From: a virus
Virus record (IMG/VR): IMGVR_UViG_3300036800_000219
Location: 1-23,612 of that record
Length of the DNA: 23,612 nucleotides
Strand: one strand, 5' to 3'
Below, piece after piece: positions 6,582-14,569 of this stretch. The number at the start of each line of letters is the position of its first letter. The first letter of the stretch is position 1. The notes below the pieces were generated by a model, which made no database searches, was not told where the DNA came from, and saw nothing but the letters and a program-made list of their open reading frames with translations. Position numbers and translations under genes: made by a program.

Positions 6582-6605
6582 GGAAGACTGCACTGTCGGA
6601 AAGAA

Positions 6606-7910
6606 CTAAGAACGTGTGGCCAAAGAGATGAATGGTGAAAGCGTGGATCCGCCGCTCTTCTGGGTGAGAGGCTTCTTCCACCAGACTTGCCCGTCCACGC
6701 GATAGACGAAGCGGAACACGCCCTCGTCGGTGAGGAAGTTCACGTGAATCGAGTAGTCCTGACGGACCCCGTTCTTGTCGATCATCACGTACTGGCTCAA
6801 GTCGGCCAGGACGAAATCGCCGGGAGTTCCGAGGGCCGCGCCATGCTCGTGGAAAATCACCGGTTTGCCCAGCAGCATGCCGTTTCCATCGCCGTCCTTC
6901 GCGGGAGGGGTATAGAGCAGAACTTGTCCCAAGCTGGGCGCGCCCAATACCAATTTGTACAATTGCGGCTTCACGCTCACGTCCGCGAGCCATGCGGCGT
7001 TTCTCATGCTTGGCACCCACAGACGACTGTCCATATTCAGAACGTCGTTCGTGGTTAACACGGCTCCGGAATCCGCCGCGTCCTTGGCCTGGGTGATCAG
7101 CGCGCCGCTGTTCAAAATTCCCAGCGGCTGGCCAGCCCCCGTGCCGTTCATGATTGCGTCCTCCACTTTGAAAACCATTTCTTCCGCGAAGGAGGTTTGG
7201 ATCACGGATTCGAGAGCCGCCGCGTCCTCGAGCAGCTCATCCGTCGCATAGCAGAGCGCGATCAGCTTCTGAAGTTCCAACTCGACCTTCCGGAATTTCG
7301 GCTTGCTGGCGACGAGAGTGTCCGCCTCGTTTTTCCAGTACGCGAGCACGCCGCCCCACCGGGACCCGTCCGCCCGCGAATCTTCGTCGATGGCGTTGAT
7401 CTTGATCCCGTTGGAATTCCCGGAGATCGGGATCTTGCGGGTGCGCGAGACGATCTGCCCAGTCGAATACATGCGTTGAAGCATCTCGGCTGAGAAGTCC
7501 TTCTGTACCAGGAAGCCGCCTTCGGCCGGAAGCGCCTCGTCCATACCGGCAGGACCTGCGAATAGCCGCGGGTCACGCTTGGAACCCTTGGACATTTCGA
7601 ATTGACGAACGGCCAGAAGCTGTTCGGCGAGCGTGGCGAAACCGCGTTTCTGCGTGGAATTCCCGGCAGCCGTGGACGCCTGTTCATTCGCGTCATCGAC
7701 CGGAGGAGTCTGCCGTTCTAATTCGAGCAGATGTCCTTCGCGCTCGAGCGTCTTGCATGTCAGCCCGAGAGCCTCGAGCTCTTTGTTGTAATCGTCGTCC
7801 TCGAGTTTCGTCATGGCGCGTTTTTCATCGCCAGCCTTATCCAGCATCGCGCGGAGCTTTTTCTTGCTCTCCGCCTCGCGCTGTCGCAACGCGATAATAT
7901 TTGACTTCAT
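6606..7910 (-). CDS. HK97-family major capsid protein
   Basis: The 434-residue protein is the expected length for an HK97-fold capsid precursor. Residues 1-70 form a charged, coiled-coil scaffold (delta) domain (MKSNIIALRQREAESKKKLR). A flexible linker leads to the capsid core from about residue 115. The diagnostic E-loop and P-domain motifs are EGGFLVQKDFSAEMLQ (130-145) and DAIMNGTGAGQPLGIL (251-266). The scaffold is presumably removed by the S49 protease encoded just upstream. The start at 7910 has an AAGGGAGAAAG ribosome site. Stem-loops lie on both sides of the gene, which may tune the level of this most abundant virion protein. Confidence 0.96.
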   Translation of the reverse strand: MKSNIIALRQREAESKKKLRAMLDKAGDEKRAMTKLEDDDYNKELEALGLTCKTLEREGHLLELERQTPPVDDANEQASTAAGNSTQKRGFATLAEQLLAVRQFEMSKGSKRDPRLFAGPAGMDEALPAEGGFLVQKDFSAEMLQRMYSTGQIVSRTRKIPISGNSNGIKINAIDEDSRADGSRWGGVLAYWKNEADTLVASKPKFRKVELELQKLIALCYATDELLEDAAALESVIQTSFAEEMVFKVEDAIMNGTGAGQPLGILNSGALITQAKDAADSGAVLTTNDVLNMDSRLWVPSMRNAAWLADVSVKPQLYKLVLGAPSLGQVLLYTPPAKDGDGNGMLLGKPVIFHEHGAALGTPGDFVLADLSQYVMIDKNGVRQDYSIHVNFLTDEGVFRFVYRVDGQVWWKKPLTQKSGGSTLSPFISLATRS

Positions 7911-8036
7911 TTCTTTCTCCCTTGCCCTCGGCAGCTGCCAGTGGCAGGCGCGAAGGGTTCTGTTTTGTTGGCGCAGAGATTCACGCTATCGGCGTCATCG
8001 GACGCTTACGGTGCGACTCTTCGCTTTGTGTGAAGT

Positions 8037-8080
8037 GGCGGCAACGGCCGCCGAAACTTGGTTGCGCCCGGTTAGGGCGC
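8037..8080 (-). other. Tandem hairpins between protease and capsid genes
   Basis: GGCGGC/GCCGCC (8037-8052, AACG loop) and GCGCCC/GGGCGC (8064-8080, GGTTA loop) are two perfect 6-bp stems, the second starting seven bases after the protease stop. No T-run follows. The 176-bp gap 7911-8086 contains no ORF that I can support. It may hold an mRNA processing site or attenuator ahead of the capsid gene. Confidence 0.45.
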
Positions 8081-8086
8081 TTGAAA

Positions 8087-9202
8087 CTAGAGCAGGTCCA
8101 GCTCGCGCCGACGCCGGTCTAATTCAATCTTTGGATCGACTTGTTCCGCGCCAGGCGCGCGGGATTGATTTGGGCATCCCGCAGCTGCACAAGCCGTGTC
8201 ATTACACATCGTGTCTGCGCACATCGCGCAATTTCCAGAACCGACGTTCGAGCAGGCATGGCAGCCGCAGACGCAATCGTTTTCATCCAGCGGATCGTCG
8301 TGTTCGTCCGCCTTCGGACGGATTGGCAGTTCAGCCGCAATTCTGGGCTGATTCGAATCGCTCGCGCCCAGCCGCGCCAAAACATCGTCCATGGTGGCCA
8401 CGCGATCGGCCATTCCTTCTTTCACGGCCTGCGCTGCCAGCACCATGCGGCCCTGGCCGAATCCGCCGCGGACGTCGTCCTGCGAAACGCGGCGCCCGCG
8501 CGCCACGCTTTTCACAAACATTCCGTAGAATGCGTCCACCTTCGCTTGCAGGTCCGCGCGCGCGGAATCCGAGAGCGGCTCATAAGGGCTGCCATCGGTT
8601 TTGTATTTCCCGGCGCTGATCAGAGAAACTTTCACGCCCTCGGCCTCCAGGGCTTTTGATAAATCTTCATGCGCGGCGAACACTCCGATCGATCCGACCT
8701 GGCCGCTGGGAATCACCACTGTCTCGCCGGCGGAGGCTGCCAGCCAGTAGGCCGCACTGGCCGCCGTGCCATTCGCGACGGAGATGCTCTTTTTCTGCCC
8801 GCGCGATTTGTAAATCTCTTCCGCGAGCTCGGGAACGCCGTCAACGCTGCCGCCCGGGCTGTCCACGTCAAATACGATGGCCTTGATGGTGGAATCTGCC
8901 AGCGCCTGGCGAAACTGCGCGGTCAGCTTCTCCACCGAAGTTCCGCCCGAAAATTGGCTCATCAGGTTAGCGCGATGGGAAATGACCCCGCGAATCGGAA
9001 TCACGGCCACCGCCCCATAGCTTTGCTGCGATCGTGGGCCGGCCGAGATCGCCGCCTCGTCCAGGCGCGCGCGGATCTCCGCCTCCGTAAGCTTGCCGCC
9101 GGCAGCGCGCAGGCTGACGAGCTGCGCAATCACCTGCAGCTTTTCCGGAAGCATTGCCCAGGGCTTGCGGAAGACTTCCGCGAATACGCGTTCGTATTTC
9201 AT
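8087..9202 (-). CDS. S49 (SppA/ClpP-fold) prohead protease with Cys-rich C-terminal tail
   Basis: Starting at ATG 9202, two bases after the portal stop, the protein is 371 residues. A longer frame into the portal gene exists but encodes no sensible sequence. It carries the S49 fold: AVIPIRGVIS (66-75), FDVDSPGGSVDGV (111-123), NGTAASAAYWLA with nucleophile Ser149, QVGSIGVFAAH (168-178), and GKYKTDGSPYEPLS with the likely base Lys201. The Ser-Lys spacing equals that known for bacterial SppA (52). In phages such enzymes cut the scaffold from the capsid. Residues 310-343 contain nine cysteines in CxCxC, CxxC and longer spacings, not a usual part of the family, then a charged tail ending RRRELDLL that may be the scaffold-contacting end. 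Confidence 0.93.
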   Translation of the reverse strand: MKYERVFAEVFRKPWAMLPEKLQVIAQLVSLRAAGGKLTEAEIRARLDEAAISAGPRSQQSYGAVAVIPIRGVISHRANLMSQFSGGTSVEKLTAQFRQALADSTIKAIVFDVDSPGGSVDGVPELAEEIYKSRGQKKSISVANGTAASAAYWLAASAGETVVIPSGQVGSIGVFAAHEDLSKALEAEGVKVSLISAGKYKTDGSPYEPLSDSARADLQAKVDAFYGMFVKSVARGRRVSQDDVRGGFGQGRMVLAAQAVKEGMADRVATMDDVLARLGASDSNQPRIAAELPIRPKADEHDDPLDENDCVCGCHACSNVGSGNCAMCADTMCNDTACAAAGCPNQSRAPGAEQVDPKIELDRRRRELDLL

Positions 9203-9204
9203 GG

Positions 9205-10944
9205 TTAGCTCCTCAGCGCGAGGCTTGCAGACTTCCCCTCGACCGCCAGCTCCGCCAGCGCGTCGGGAGCCGTGTCCTCGATCCAATCGAGTACGCAACT
9301 TTTTTCTTCGGGATCCTCGACCGAGACGATTAGTTTCAGGTTGCTCTCCGCATAGCGTCTGGCCTCTTCGGCGGAGATGCACGTCGTCTGCGCCACCATG
9401 GAGACGTGCGATGTATAGAAAGCCTGCGCTTCCTTCGCGAATCCCGTGGGATCGATCGGGAAACGCTTCAGCGTCTTGCGCAGAGCCGTCACTTCTTTTC
9501 GGACCACGCGTCGCGCAGCCTCCGTGGCAAACGCTTTCAGCAGTTGGCGGTGCGGCTGGCTGGCATCCTGGCCGACGTCGTCCGGAGTGTCGGGAGGCGG
9601 AGCGGGATCGTTACGCTGGTCTTCGCCCGGCGCGGGCTTGTCCATAGGATCGGGCGCGTCGCTGGCCATCGCAGGCACGTATACCGTGCCGGCAGGGACC
9701 ATGTTGAGCGGACGGAGGTATTCTTCGCCGCCCTTTTCCTCGGGGATGGGGTCCCAGCCTTCGCGTTCGCAGATGCGATTGGGATTCAGGAAACCCCAAT
9801 TTCGCGCGATGGCGTAGGCTTCGAAGCGGGTCTTCATGTCGCCGCGCTCGAGGCTGTCCAGCAGGAACTCCGCAAAATATTCGTCATCGCCCAGCGCTTC
9901 ACTGACTGGCTCAACCAGGTCGCTATTCAGGCGGCGCTCCCACCGGGTGGCGATGCCCTGCATGCAGCCGGTTTTGAACTCGATGCCCTGATGCTCAATG
10001 TTCGAGTGCGTTGCGCGATCGAGCATGCCGATCTTGTGGGGAGGGACCAGGTACATTCCGCAAATCTCGATGGCGTTGGCGCTGGTGGCTTCCAGGAATT
10101 GCGAGTCTTTGTTAGAGAGACCCATCTGCTTCAGTTCCAGGCCGTCTTCGAGAACGGCTGTCCTCATCCGGTTTTCTCCGGTCTGAGACTTTTGCCAGTT
10201 CTTCTTGAATTCGGCGCGCGCGGCATCCGTCTTGAATCTTCCCGGGTGCTTGATCCAGGTGCTGGTGCTCGCATCATTGGCGAAGAATCGCGCGCCATAA
10301 TCCTGCATGCCCAGGCCTTTGCCCATGGTCTCGCGCTGCAAAGCGATCGGACTGAGCCCGACCAGGCCGTCCGAAGAAAGCCCGCGCAAATGCAGAATCT
10401 CTTCCTGCATGTACCATTTGACTTCGCCCTCGAAGCGCGAGCGCACCTGATATTTCAGTTTGCCGTTAGGTAGCCGGTAGACCTGCACCAGGTCCGGATG
10501 CAGCGGAATTAGCTGGTCGATCGCTCCACGCGGCCCGGGAAGAATGCGCGAGAATGCGTTGCCGCGCAGATCCAGATGCGCCTGCATCATCTCGATCCAC
10601 TCAAAGGACGTCTGCCACTGATTGGGCGAGTCGTGCAGGACTTTATACAGCGGATGCTCTCGCGCCCGTTCCTTGCCGCCATTCGGCAGCCGGCGAAAAA
10701 GAACCAGCGGGCACGTGGCCAGCGTCTCCGACCTCACGCGGATGCACGCGAACACGGCCGCCAGCCGCATCGCCGTTTCCGGCGTGACGGCCATGCCCGC
10801 GGCCGAATCCCAGCCCGGGCGCGAATACCAGTAATCGTCCCACGGCGGCAGCGCGGATCCGCCGCCAGTCATGGCTCGAAATGCGTTTCCCGTGTGCCAA
10901 GCTAGACGGCCAAGAGGGCCAGGCTTCGGAAAGCGTGGGCTCAC
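9205..10944 (-). CDS. HK97-family portal protein
   Basis: The product has the portal core: VTPETAMRLAAVFACIRVRS then ETLATCPLVLFRR, HPLYKVLHDSPNQWQTSFEW, GNAFSRILPGPRGAIDQLIP, LRGLSSDGLVGLSPI, and the CGMYLVPPHKIGMLDRATHS loop. It forms the dodecameric DNA entry ring. I choose GTG at 10944 (579 aa) because it overlaps the TGA of the tiny upstream ORF as GTGA, the same coupling used elsewhere here. A GTG at 10977 in the same frame would add 11 residues. The C-terminus (about the last 170 residues) is longer than a minimal portal: a Pro/Asp-rich linker is followed by a helical domain (TEAARRVVRKEVTALRKTLK) that may bind scaffold or DNA. Confidence 0.95.
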   Translation of the reverse strand: MSPRFPKPGPLGRLAWHTGNAFRAMTGGGSALPPWDDYWYSRPGWDSAAGMAVTPETAMRLAAVFACIRVRSETLATCPLVLFRRLPNGGKERAREHPLYKVLHDSPNQWQTSFEWIEMMQAHLDLRGNAFSRILPGPRGAIDQLIPLHPDLVQVYRLPNGKLKYQVRSRFEGEVKWYMQEEILHLRGLSSDGLVGLSPIALQRETMGKGLGMQDYGARFFANDASTSTWIKHPGRFKTDAARAEFKKNWQKSQTGENRMRTAVLEDGLELKQMGLSNKDSQFLEATSANAIEICGMYLVPPHKIGMLDRATHSNIEHQGIEFKTGCMQGIATRWERRLNSDLVEPVSEALGDDEYFAEFLLDSLERGDMKTRFEAYAIARNWGFLNPNRICEREGWDPIPEEKGGEEYLRPLNMVPAGTVYVPAMASDAPDPMDKPAPGEDQRNDPAPPPDTPDDVGQDASQPHRQLLKAFATEAARRVVRKEVTALRKTLKRFPIDPTGFAKEAQAFYTSHVSMVAQTTCISAEEARRYAESNLKLIVSVEDPEEKSCVLDWIEDTAPDALAELAVEGKSASLALRS

Positions 10945-11027
10945 AGCACCCACCTGCGCCCAAACATTACGTAACACGCAAGCAGCGCCAGACCGATCAG
11001 CGCGACAAGGTCAAAGACGCGCTTCAT
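10941..11027 (-). CDS. 28-aa single-span membrane peptide between terminase and portal
   Basis: This frame is too short for usual gene calls. ATG at 11025-11027 overlaps the TerL stop as ATGA, and its TGA at 10941-10943 overlaps a portal GTG as GTGA. The 28 residues are MKRVFDL, a hydrophobic stretch (VALIGLALLACYVMF), and basic RRWVL: a transmembrane segment with positive ends. Exact coupling on both sides argues for translation. I know no assigned function; it could be a membrane anchor for assembly, a lysis helper, or only a coupling device that keeps ribosomes moving to the portal start. Confidence 0.55.
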   Translation of the reverse strand: MKRVFDLVALIGLALLACYVMFGRRWVL

Positions 11028-12817
11028 ACGAAGAGCACTCCGCGCCCCTCGTCGTAGACGGTCCCGCCATCACCAGGGCTCGCGATCGCGCGGCCAATAC
11101 CCATCTCCATCGCGACGATGCCGTCAATCTTGCCGTAGTTCTGTTTCTTGATGGGGCGGCGGTTTCCGTTATTGTCTTCCTTCACGATCATGTTTCCGGC
11201 CATCCACGAGAGCACGGGGTTAGCCAGGTGCGCCAATTTTCGCGAGGGTATGTAGACGTCCAGCAACTCTTTCGTTGGCTGCGCGAAGAATTCAAACGTT
11301 TGCCGGAACTTCACCAGGCGCTCCACTGCGATACCCTGCTCCTGCAGATCATTGGCCACGCTGGTGGCCAAGTAGGGATCGAAGGCAATCTCGCGGACGT
11401 CGTACCGCTCGCAGTCTTCCAGGATGTCGGCCTCGATCGCGTGGTAATCGATGACGTTTCCTTCCGTCGTGCGGATGAATCCCTCGCGAACCCAGACGTC
11501 ATAGGGCGCCTTGGCTTCCTTCATGCGCTCTTCGATGGTGTCCGCAGGCAAATAAAAATCCGCGAGCACAACAAGTTTTCCCGCGAGGTCCGGCTCGGCA
11601 TCCTCGCCAAATGAAAACACTTTTACCTTGGCGGTGATGTCCTGCGAGGCGGACAGATCCAAGCCTATGAAACACGGCTTCCCGCCCATCCGAACAATCA
11701 TGCGATCGCGCAGAACCTTCGAATCAATCCCAGAGAGAGAAAACCCTGCGCACTGGTTCCAATCTTCCATCTTGATCGCGGCGTTCTCCTGATTGGTCCA
11801 GACGCAGAAGTTGAGGCGCTTGACGATGTTCTGCTTCGACGGCATCCCAGTCGCCTCGGTGACCTGCTCGCGCAGATACTTGACCGGAATCGAAACTCCG
11901 AGATTGGGATTGGCCTTTTTCCAGCAGCGCTCATCGGTCCACTCGTCCGATTCATCGAGGCCGCACACAAAAGCAAACCAGGAATCATCGAGCAGGTTGC
12001 CCTCGACCAGCTTTTGCGAATATTCGTGTTCGGCCCAGCAGACCGTGGCGCGGTCGAAACCTGAGTTGGTGATGCGAAAGATGAGCGCCTGGCGGCGCCC
12101 CTTGGTGCCAGCGCGCATCTTGTCGACGACGAGAGAGTTCGGATGCTCGTGGAGCTCGTCAATCGCGGCAAAATGGACGCGCTTGCCGTCGAGTCCTTTG
12201 TGCTCGGAGGACACGGGGCGGAAGAACGAACCGCTCTCCATGTGGGCGAGGTTGAAAACGCGAGTGGCGCCGGACTTGAAAATGCGCGCAGAGAGCGCAG
12301 GCGAGGCCTCAACCATGCGCACGGCGTCTCGAAAGAGGATGTTGGCCTGATCTTTCGTCGTGGCGGCCGAATAACATTCGGCGGAAGGCTCACCATCGGC
12401 GCACAGCATATAAATGCCAATGCCAGCGGCGAGAGGAGACTTCCCATTTCCCTTTCCAACTTCAACATAGGCGTTACGAAAACGGCGAAAACCGTCTGTG
12501 GTCTTCCATCCAAACAGGGACCCGACGATGAACTGCTGCCAGGGCTGCAGATCGAAAGGCTTGCCGGCATATTCGCCTTCCGCTAAGCGTAGAACATCGG
12601 GGAAAAAGTCTATCGCGCGCTGCGCCGCGTCGGCGTCCCAATTTAATCTGCGCTTCGATCCCTCTCGCAGATCGCGGAGATGTCGTTCGCAAGCTGCCCG
12701 AACCATTGGGCCAGCTACGATTTTCCCCGCGACAATGGCTTTACTGTATTGTGTGACTTGATCGGGTGCCGAAGTACTTGCCGGCGGGATCTTCTTTTTT
12801 CTTTTGTCTATCGCCAT
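11024..12817 (-). CDS. Terminase large subunit (Terminase_1, HK97 type)
   Basis: The 597-residue protein has the two-domain layout of the packaging motor. ATPase domain: a Walker A-like loop GKGNGKS (121-127) after RRFRNAYVEV, and Walker B VHFAAIDELHEH (214-225) with D220/E221. FDLQPWQQFIVGSLFGW (88-104) is the usual adenine-binding/Q-motif region. The nuclease domain begins at CFIGLDLSASQDIT with Asp387 as the first metal-binding residue, followed by AFDPYLATSVANDLQ and the C-terminal GNMIVKEDNNGNRRPIKKQN region. It starts at ATG 12817 inside the TerS gene (77-bp overlap), without a strong Shine-Dalgarno. It packages DNA through the portal encoded next. Confidence 0.97.
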   Translation of the reverse strand: MAIDKRKKKIPPASTSAPDQVTQYSKAIVAGKIVAGPMVRAACERHLRDLREGSKRRLNWDADAAQRAIDFFPDVLRLAEGEYAGKPFDLQPWQQFIVGSLFGWKTTDGFRRFRNAYVEVGKGNGKSPLAAGIGIYMLCADGEPSAECYSAATTKDQANILFRDAVRMVEASPALSARIFKSGATRVFNLAHMESGSFFRPVSSEHKGLDGKRVHFAAIDELHEHPNSLVVDKMRAGTKGRRQALIFRITNSGFDRATVCWAEHEYSQKLVEGNLLDDSWFAFVCGLDESDEWTDERCWKKANPNLGVSIPVKYLREQVTEATGMPSKQNIVKRLNFCVWTNQENAAIKMEDWNQCAGFSLSGIDSKVLRDRMIVRMGGKPCFIGLDLSASQDITAKVKVFSFGEDAEPDLAGKLVVLADFYLPADTIEERMKEAKAPYDVWVREGFIRTTEGNVIDYHAIEADILEDCERYDVREIAFDPYLATSVANDLQEQGIAVERLVKFRQTFEFFAQPTKELLDVYIPSRKLAHLANPVLSWMAGNMIVKEDNNGNRRPIKKQNYGKIDGIVAMEMGIGRAIASPGDGGTVYDEGRGVLFV

Positions 12818-13337
12818 CGGTGGATTGCATCCGCGCGCGCTCCGCGGGCGTCAAACCGAATTCAGAACGGACGCGCGTACGGGCCGCCGGCGTCATCCCA
12901 AACTCGATCAAATAGGACTTCAGGACTTTCAGCCAACTCTGCTCAGAAATGTCCGCGGGATTGCGTTTAAACTCTGTCGCGATGACTTTTTTCTTACCCT
13001 TTTTGCCCTTGCCAAAACTGTATTTCTTCAGCAGTATTCCGTGTTTCGTAACTTCCTGCTGGGCCTCGACCCATCGCTGGTAGGCGTGGCAGCACGCCGC
13101 GAGCGCTTTCCCATCGATCTTTGAGAGAAGGCCGACATTCATTAGATCGGGAACGAGGGATTTCCAATATTCCTGGGCCAAAATCCCCAAGCTCGGCGGC
13201 ATTTCCGGCTCGCCAGGAGGCGGCTTAGGCTCATCGAGGTTCGGTGGGCGCTTGCCGGCATTGCCCTCAAGCTCCTTCAGCTTGGAAGGCTTCGGTCTGC
13301 GTCCTGATCCGGCTGGCATTTTTTGTTTTTTGGCCAA
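12741..13337 (-). CDS. Terminase small subunit, P27 family
   Basis: The 198-residue protein has the family opening: basic MAKKQKMPAGSGRRPKPSKL, then ELEGNAGKRPPNLDEPKPPP (consensus K.leG...krp.n..eP.p), and LGILAQEYWKSLVPDLMNVG then LLSKIDGKALAACCHAYQRW. It recognises phage DNA and regulates TerL. Residues 145-158 (EFGMTPAARTRVRS) are followed immediately by a second copy, EFGLTPAERARMQS (159-172). Most P27 proteins have one such FGLTP.sR.rl element, so a 42-bp tandem duplication is likely. The 3' end overlaps TerL by 77 bp. Confidence 0.93.
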   Translation of the reverse strand: MAKKQKMPAGSGRRPKPSKLKELEGNAGKRPPNLDEPKPPPGEPEMPPSLGILAQEYWKSLVPDLMNVGLLSKIDGKALAACCHAYQRWVEAQQEVTKHGILLKKYSFGKGKKGKKKVIATEFKRNPADISEQSWLKVLKSYLIEFGMTPAARTRVRSEFGLTPAERARMQSTDGDRQKKKEDPAGKYFGTRSSHTIQ

Positions 13338-13421
13338 AACACCAAATTTTTATTTCGCGGTCACGCGCGCTTGTCCGCGCAACGGTCCGCAGCGGGCGCG
13401 ATCGCAGAGAATTGATGCCCC

Positions 13422-13811
13422 CTACCCCTTGGCTCGCCGCCTCGAATCCCTCGCGGCTGTCTTCCAGGAGTGGCAGGCGTGGCACGCGCCCTGCAAGTTC
13501 ACCATTGAGTCGTCACCGATGGGGCGCGGAACGATGTGGTCAGCATCAGTGCTTGGTGCCGCGAAGTGAAGCGGCTCGCCTGGCATGTCGAGTCCTTTGC
13601 CGCAGCGCCGCTGAATCATGCACAGCGGATCGCGCGCGAGCACCATTGTGCGCAGCCGTTCCCAGCGTCGCCCGTATCCGCGCTTCGAAGCAGAGCCGCG
13701 CCGCTGATCGTAGGCCAGCGTTGCCGACTGCGTGTGCCTATCGCAATATCGTCCAGCGCAACGCCGTCCGCAGCCGGGTTCTCTGCAGACGTTACTCGCT
13801 GAGACAGGCAT
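13422..13811 (-). CDS. HNH endonuclease of the packaging module
   Basis: From ATG 13811 the product is 129 residues. An N-terminal zinc knuckle (C9, C14, C23, H26 in VCREPGCGRRCAGRYCDRH) precedes the beta-beta-alpha-metal HNH core: TDADHIVPRPIGDDSMVNLQ then GACHACHSWKT, with D91/H92, N105 and H114 plus the C110/C113 pair. Such enzymes beside terminase genes assist DNA cleavage during packaging in HK97-like phages. A TTG at 13841 would add ten residues, but ATG gives the standard start (MPVSASNVC). It overlaps the preceding 120-aa frame by 20 bp. Confidence 0.92.
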   Translation of the reverse strand: MPVSASNVCREPGCGRRCAGRYCDRHTQSATLAYDQRRGSASKRGYGRRWERLRTMVLARDPLCMIQRRCGKGLDMPGEPLHFAAPSTDADHIVPRPIGDDSMVNLQGACHACHSWKTAARDSRRRAKG

Positions 13812-14154
13812 CGCGATTGCTATCTCGAACGCGCAGGGCAATGTGCGCGAGCATCACCCGCGCCCATGATTGGCCTCGAGCTGCAGCTACAACTAAAGTT
13901 TCTCCAACGCGGCAAGATGCGCCACGAATCGCCACGCGATCGATCACGCTGCCTGGCGCGGCCGCAGTGAGCCTGACCACAGCGCCATTGCCATCAAGAT
14001 CGGCGCGCCTAAGCCAGCGGACGCGACCTTGCAATTCATAACGCAAAACCTGCGGTCGCGATAAATGTGAATGGGAAGAATCGTCGCAGCGATGACGCGC
14101 ATATTCGGCGAGATTCCAAAGCGGAGGAACGTTGCAAACAGTTTTTTTAGACAC
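13792..14154 (-). CDS. Hypothetical protein upstream of HNH (uncertain)
   Basis: A 120-codon frame starts with GTG at 14154 and ends within the HNH gene. The product begins MSKKTVCNVPPLWNLAEYAR and contains a strand-rich middle (RYELQGRVRWLRRADLDGNG, AVVRLTAAAPGSV). I do not recognise it. Codon choice looks reasonable, and it fills an otherwise empty stretch ahead of the packaging genes with a small downstream overlap. However, the GTG has no visible Shine-Dalgarno and no in-frame ATG occurs nearby. It may be a real first gene of the late operon or an accidental frame. Confidence 0.45.
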   Translation of the reverse strand: MSKKTVCNVPPLWNLAEYARHRCDDSSHSHLSRPQVLRYELQGRVRWLRRADLDGNGAVVRLTAAAPGSVIDRVAIRGASCRVGETLVVAAARGQSWARVMLAHIALRVRDSNRDACLSE

Positions 14155-14292
14155 GGGTACGCTGGATGGAAGAGTCCCCGACGCAGGCCGAGCTGCGGCT
14201 GTCGAGGAGAAGCCGACTGCAGGGGAAGGATGGCGCGATTAGTGTGCGGTCACTGAGAAGTAAATGCAATAGAACCATGCTGCCAAGTAGTT

Positions 14293-14322
14293 ATTATCGC
14301 ACGGGATGTGACAAGACGTGAA
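14293..14322 (-). promoter_or_regulatory. Candidate promoter for packaging/head genes
   Basis: On the minus strand TTCACG is followed after 18 bases by GATAAT. The -10 box is good and the -35 box weak. It lies in the 209-bp gap 14155-14363 between the two-span membrane gene and the late genes, where a late promoter is expected. The gap otherwise contains an AAAGGAG without a start codon and a 43-codon frame that I do not trust. Confidence 0.3.
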
Positions 14323-14363
14323 CCGCGATGAACTCCTTTGCGCGGGCGTCTAGGCGCGCGAGA

Positions 14364-14564
14364 CTAATGCGCGGAGGAACAAAACTGAAAGCTCCACAGG
14401 AGAAGTCCATAGACGGCATACCCCCACAGGCACATTCCGGCGAATAAAACAGTAGCGGCAAGAGCTTCCCGTCGTTCATTGCGCAAGTTCCACCAACTCC
14501 AGACCACCCCGAAGATACCCACAAAAGCTGCCAACATAAGATGCCATGGCGGGTGATATTTCAT
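14364..14564 (-). CDS. Two-span small membrane protein (holin-like by topology only)
   Basis: Choosing ATG 14564 gives 66 residues. CTGGAGTG, formed by the end of the ATPase gene, lies eight or so bases upstream. Two hydrophobic helices are visible: about 8-25 (LMLAAFVGIFGVVWSWW) and 35-60 (ALAATVLFAGMCLWGYAVYG LLLWSF), joined by a charged loop NLRNERRE. Length and topology fit class II holins, but no endolysin lies beside it. The gene follows the HerA-type ATPase by five bases, so it may instead be the membrane partner of that ATPase. Trp content is high. Confidence 0.65.
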   Translation of the reverse strand: MKYHPPWHLMLAAFVGIFGVVWSWWNLRNERREALAATVLFAGMCLWGYAVYGLLLWSFQFCSSAH

Positions 14565-14569
14565 TTTTT

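Noticed and set aside
8087-9382. Longer start for the S49 protease
   Set aside because: The 60 extra residues overlap the portal gene and are low-complexity basic sequence; ATG 9202 directly follows the portal stop.
9406-10473. 355-codon plus-strand ORF
   Set aside because: Antisense shadow of the portal gene; no ribosome site or recognisable domain.
14294-14524. 76-codon minus-strand ORF
   Set aside because: It is a shadow of the two-span membrane protein gene, which has a ribosome site and clear helices.
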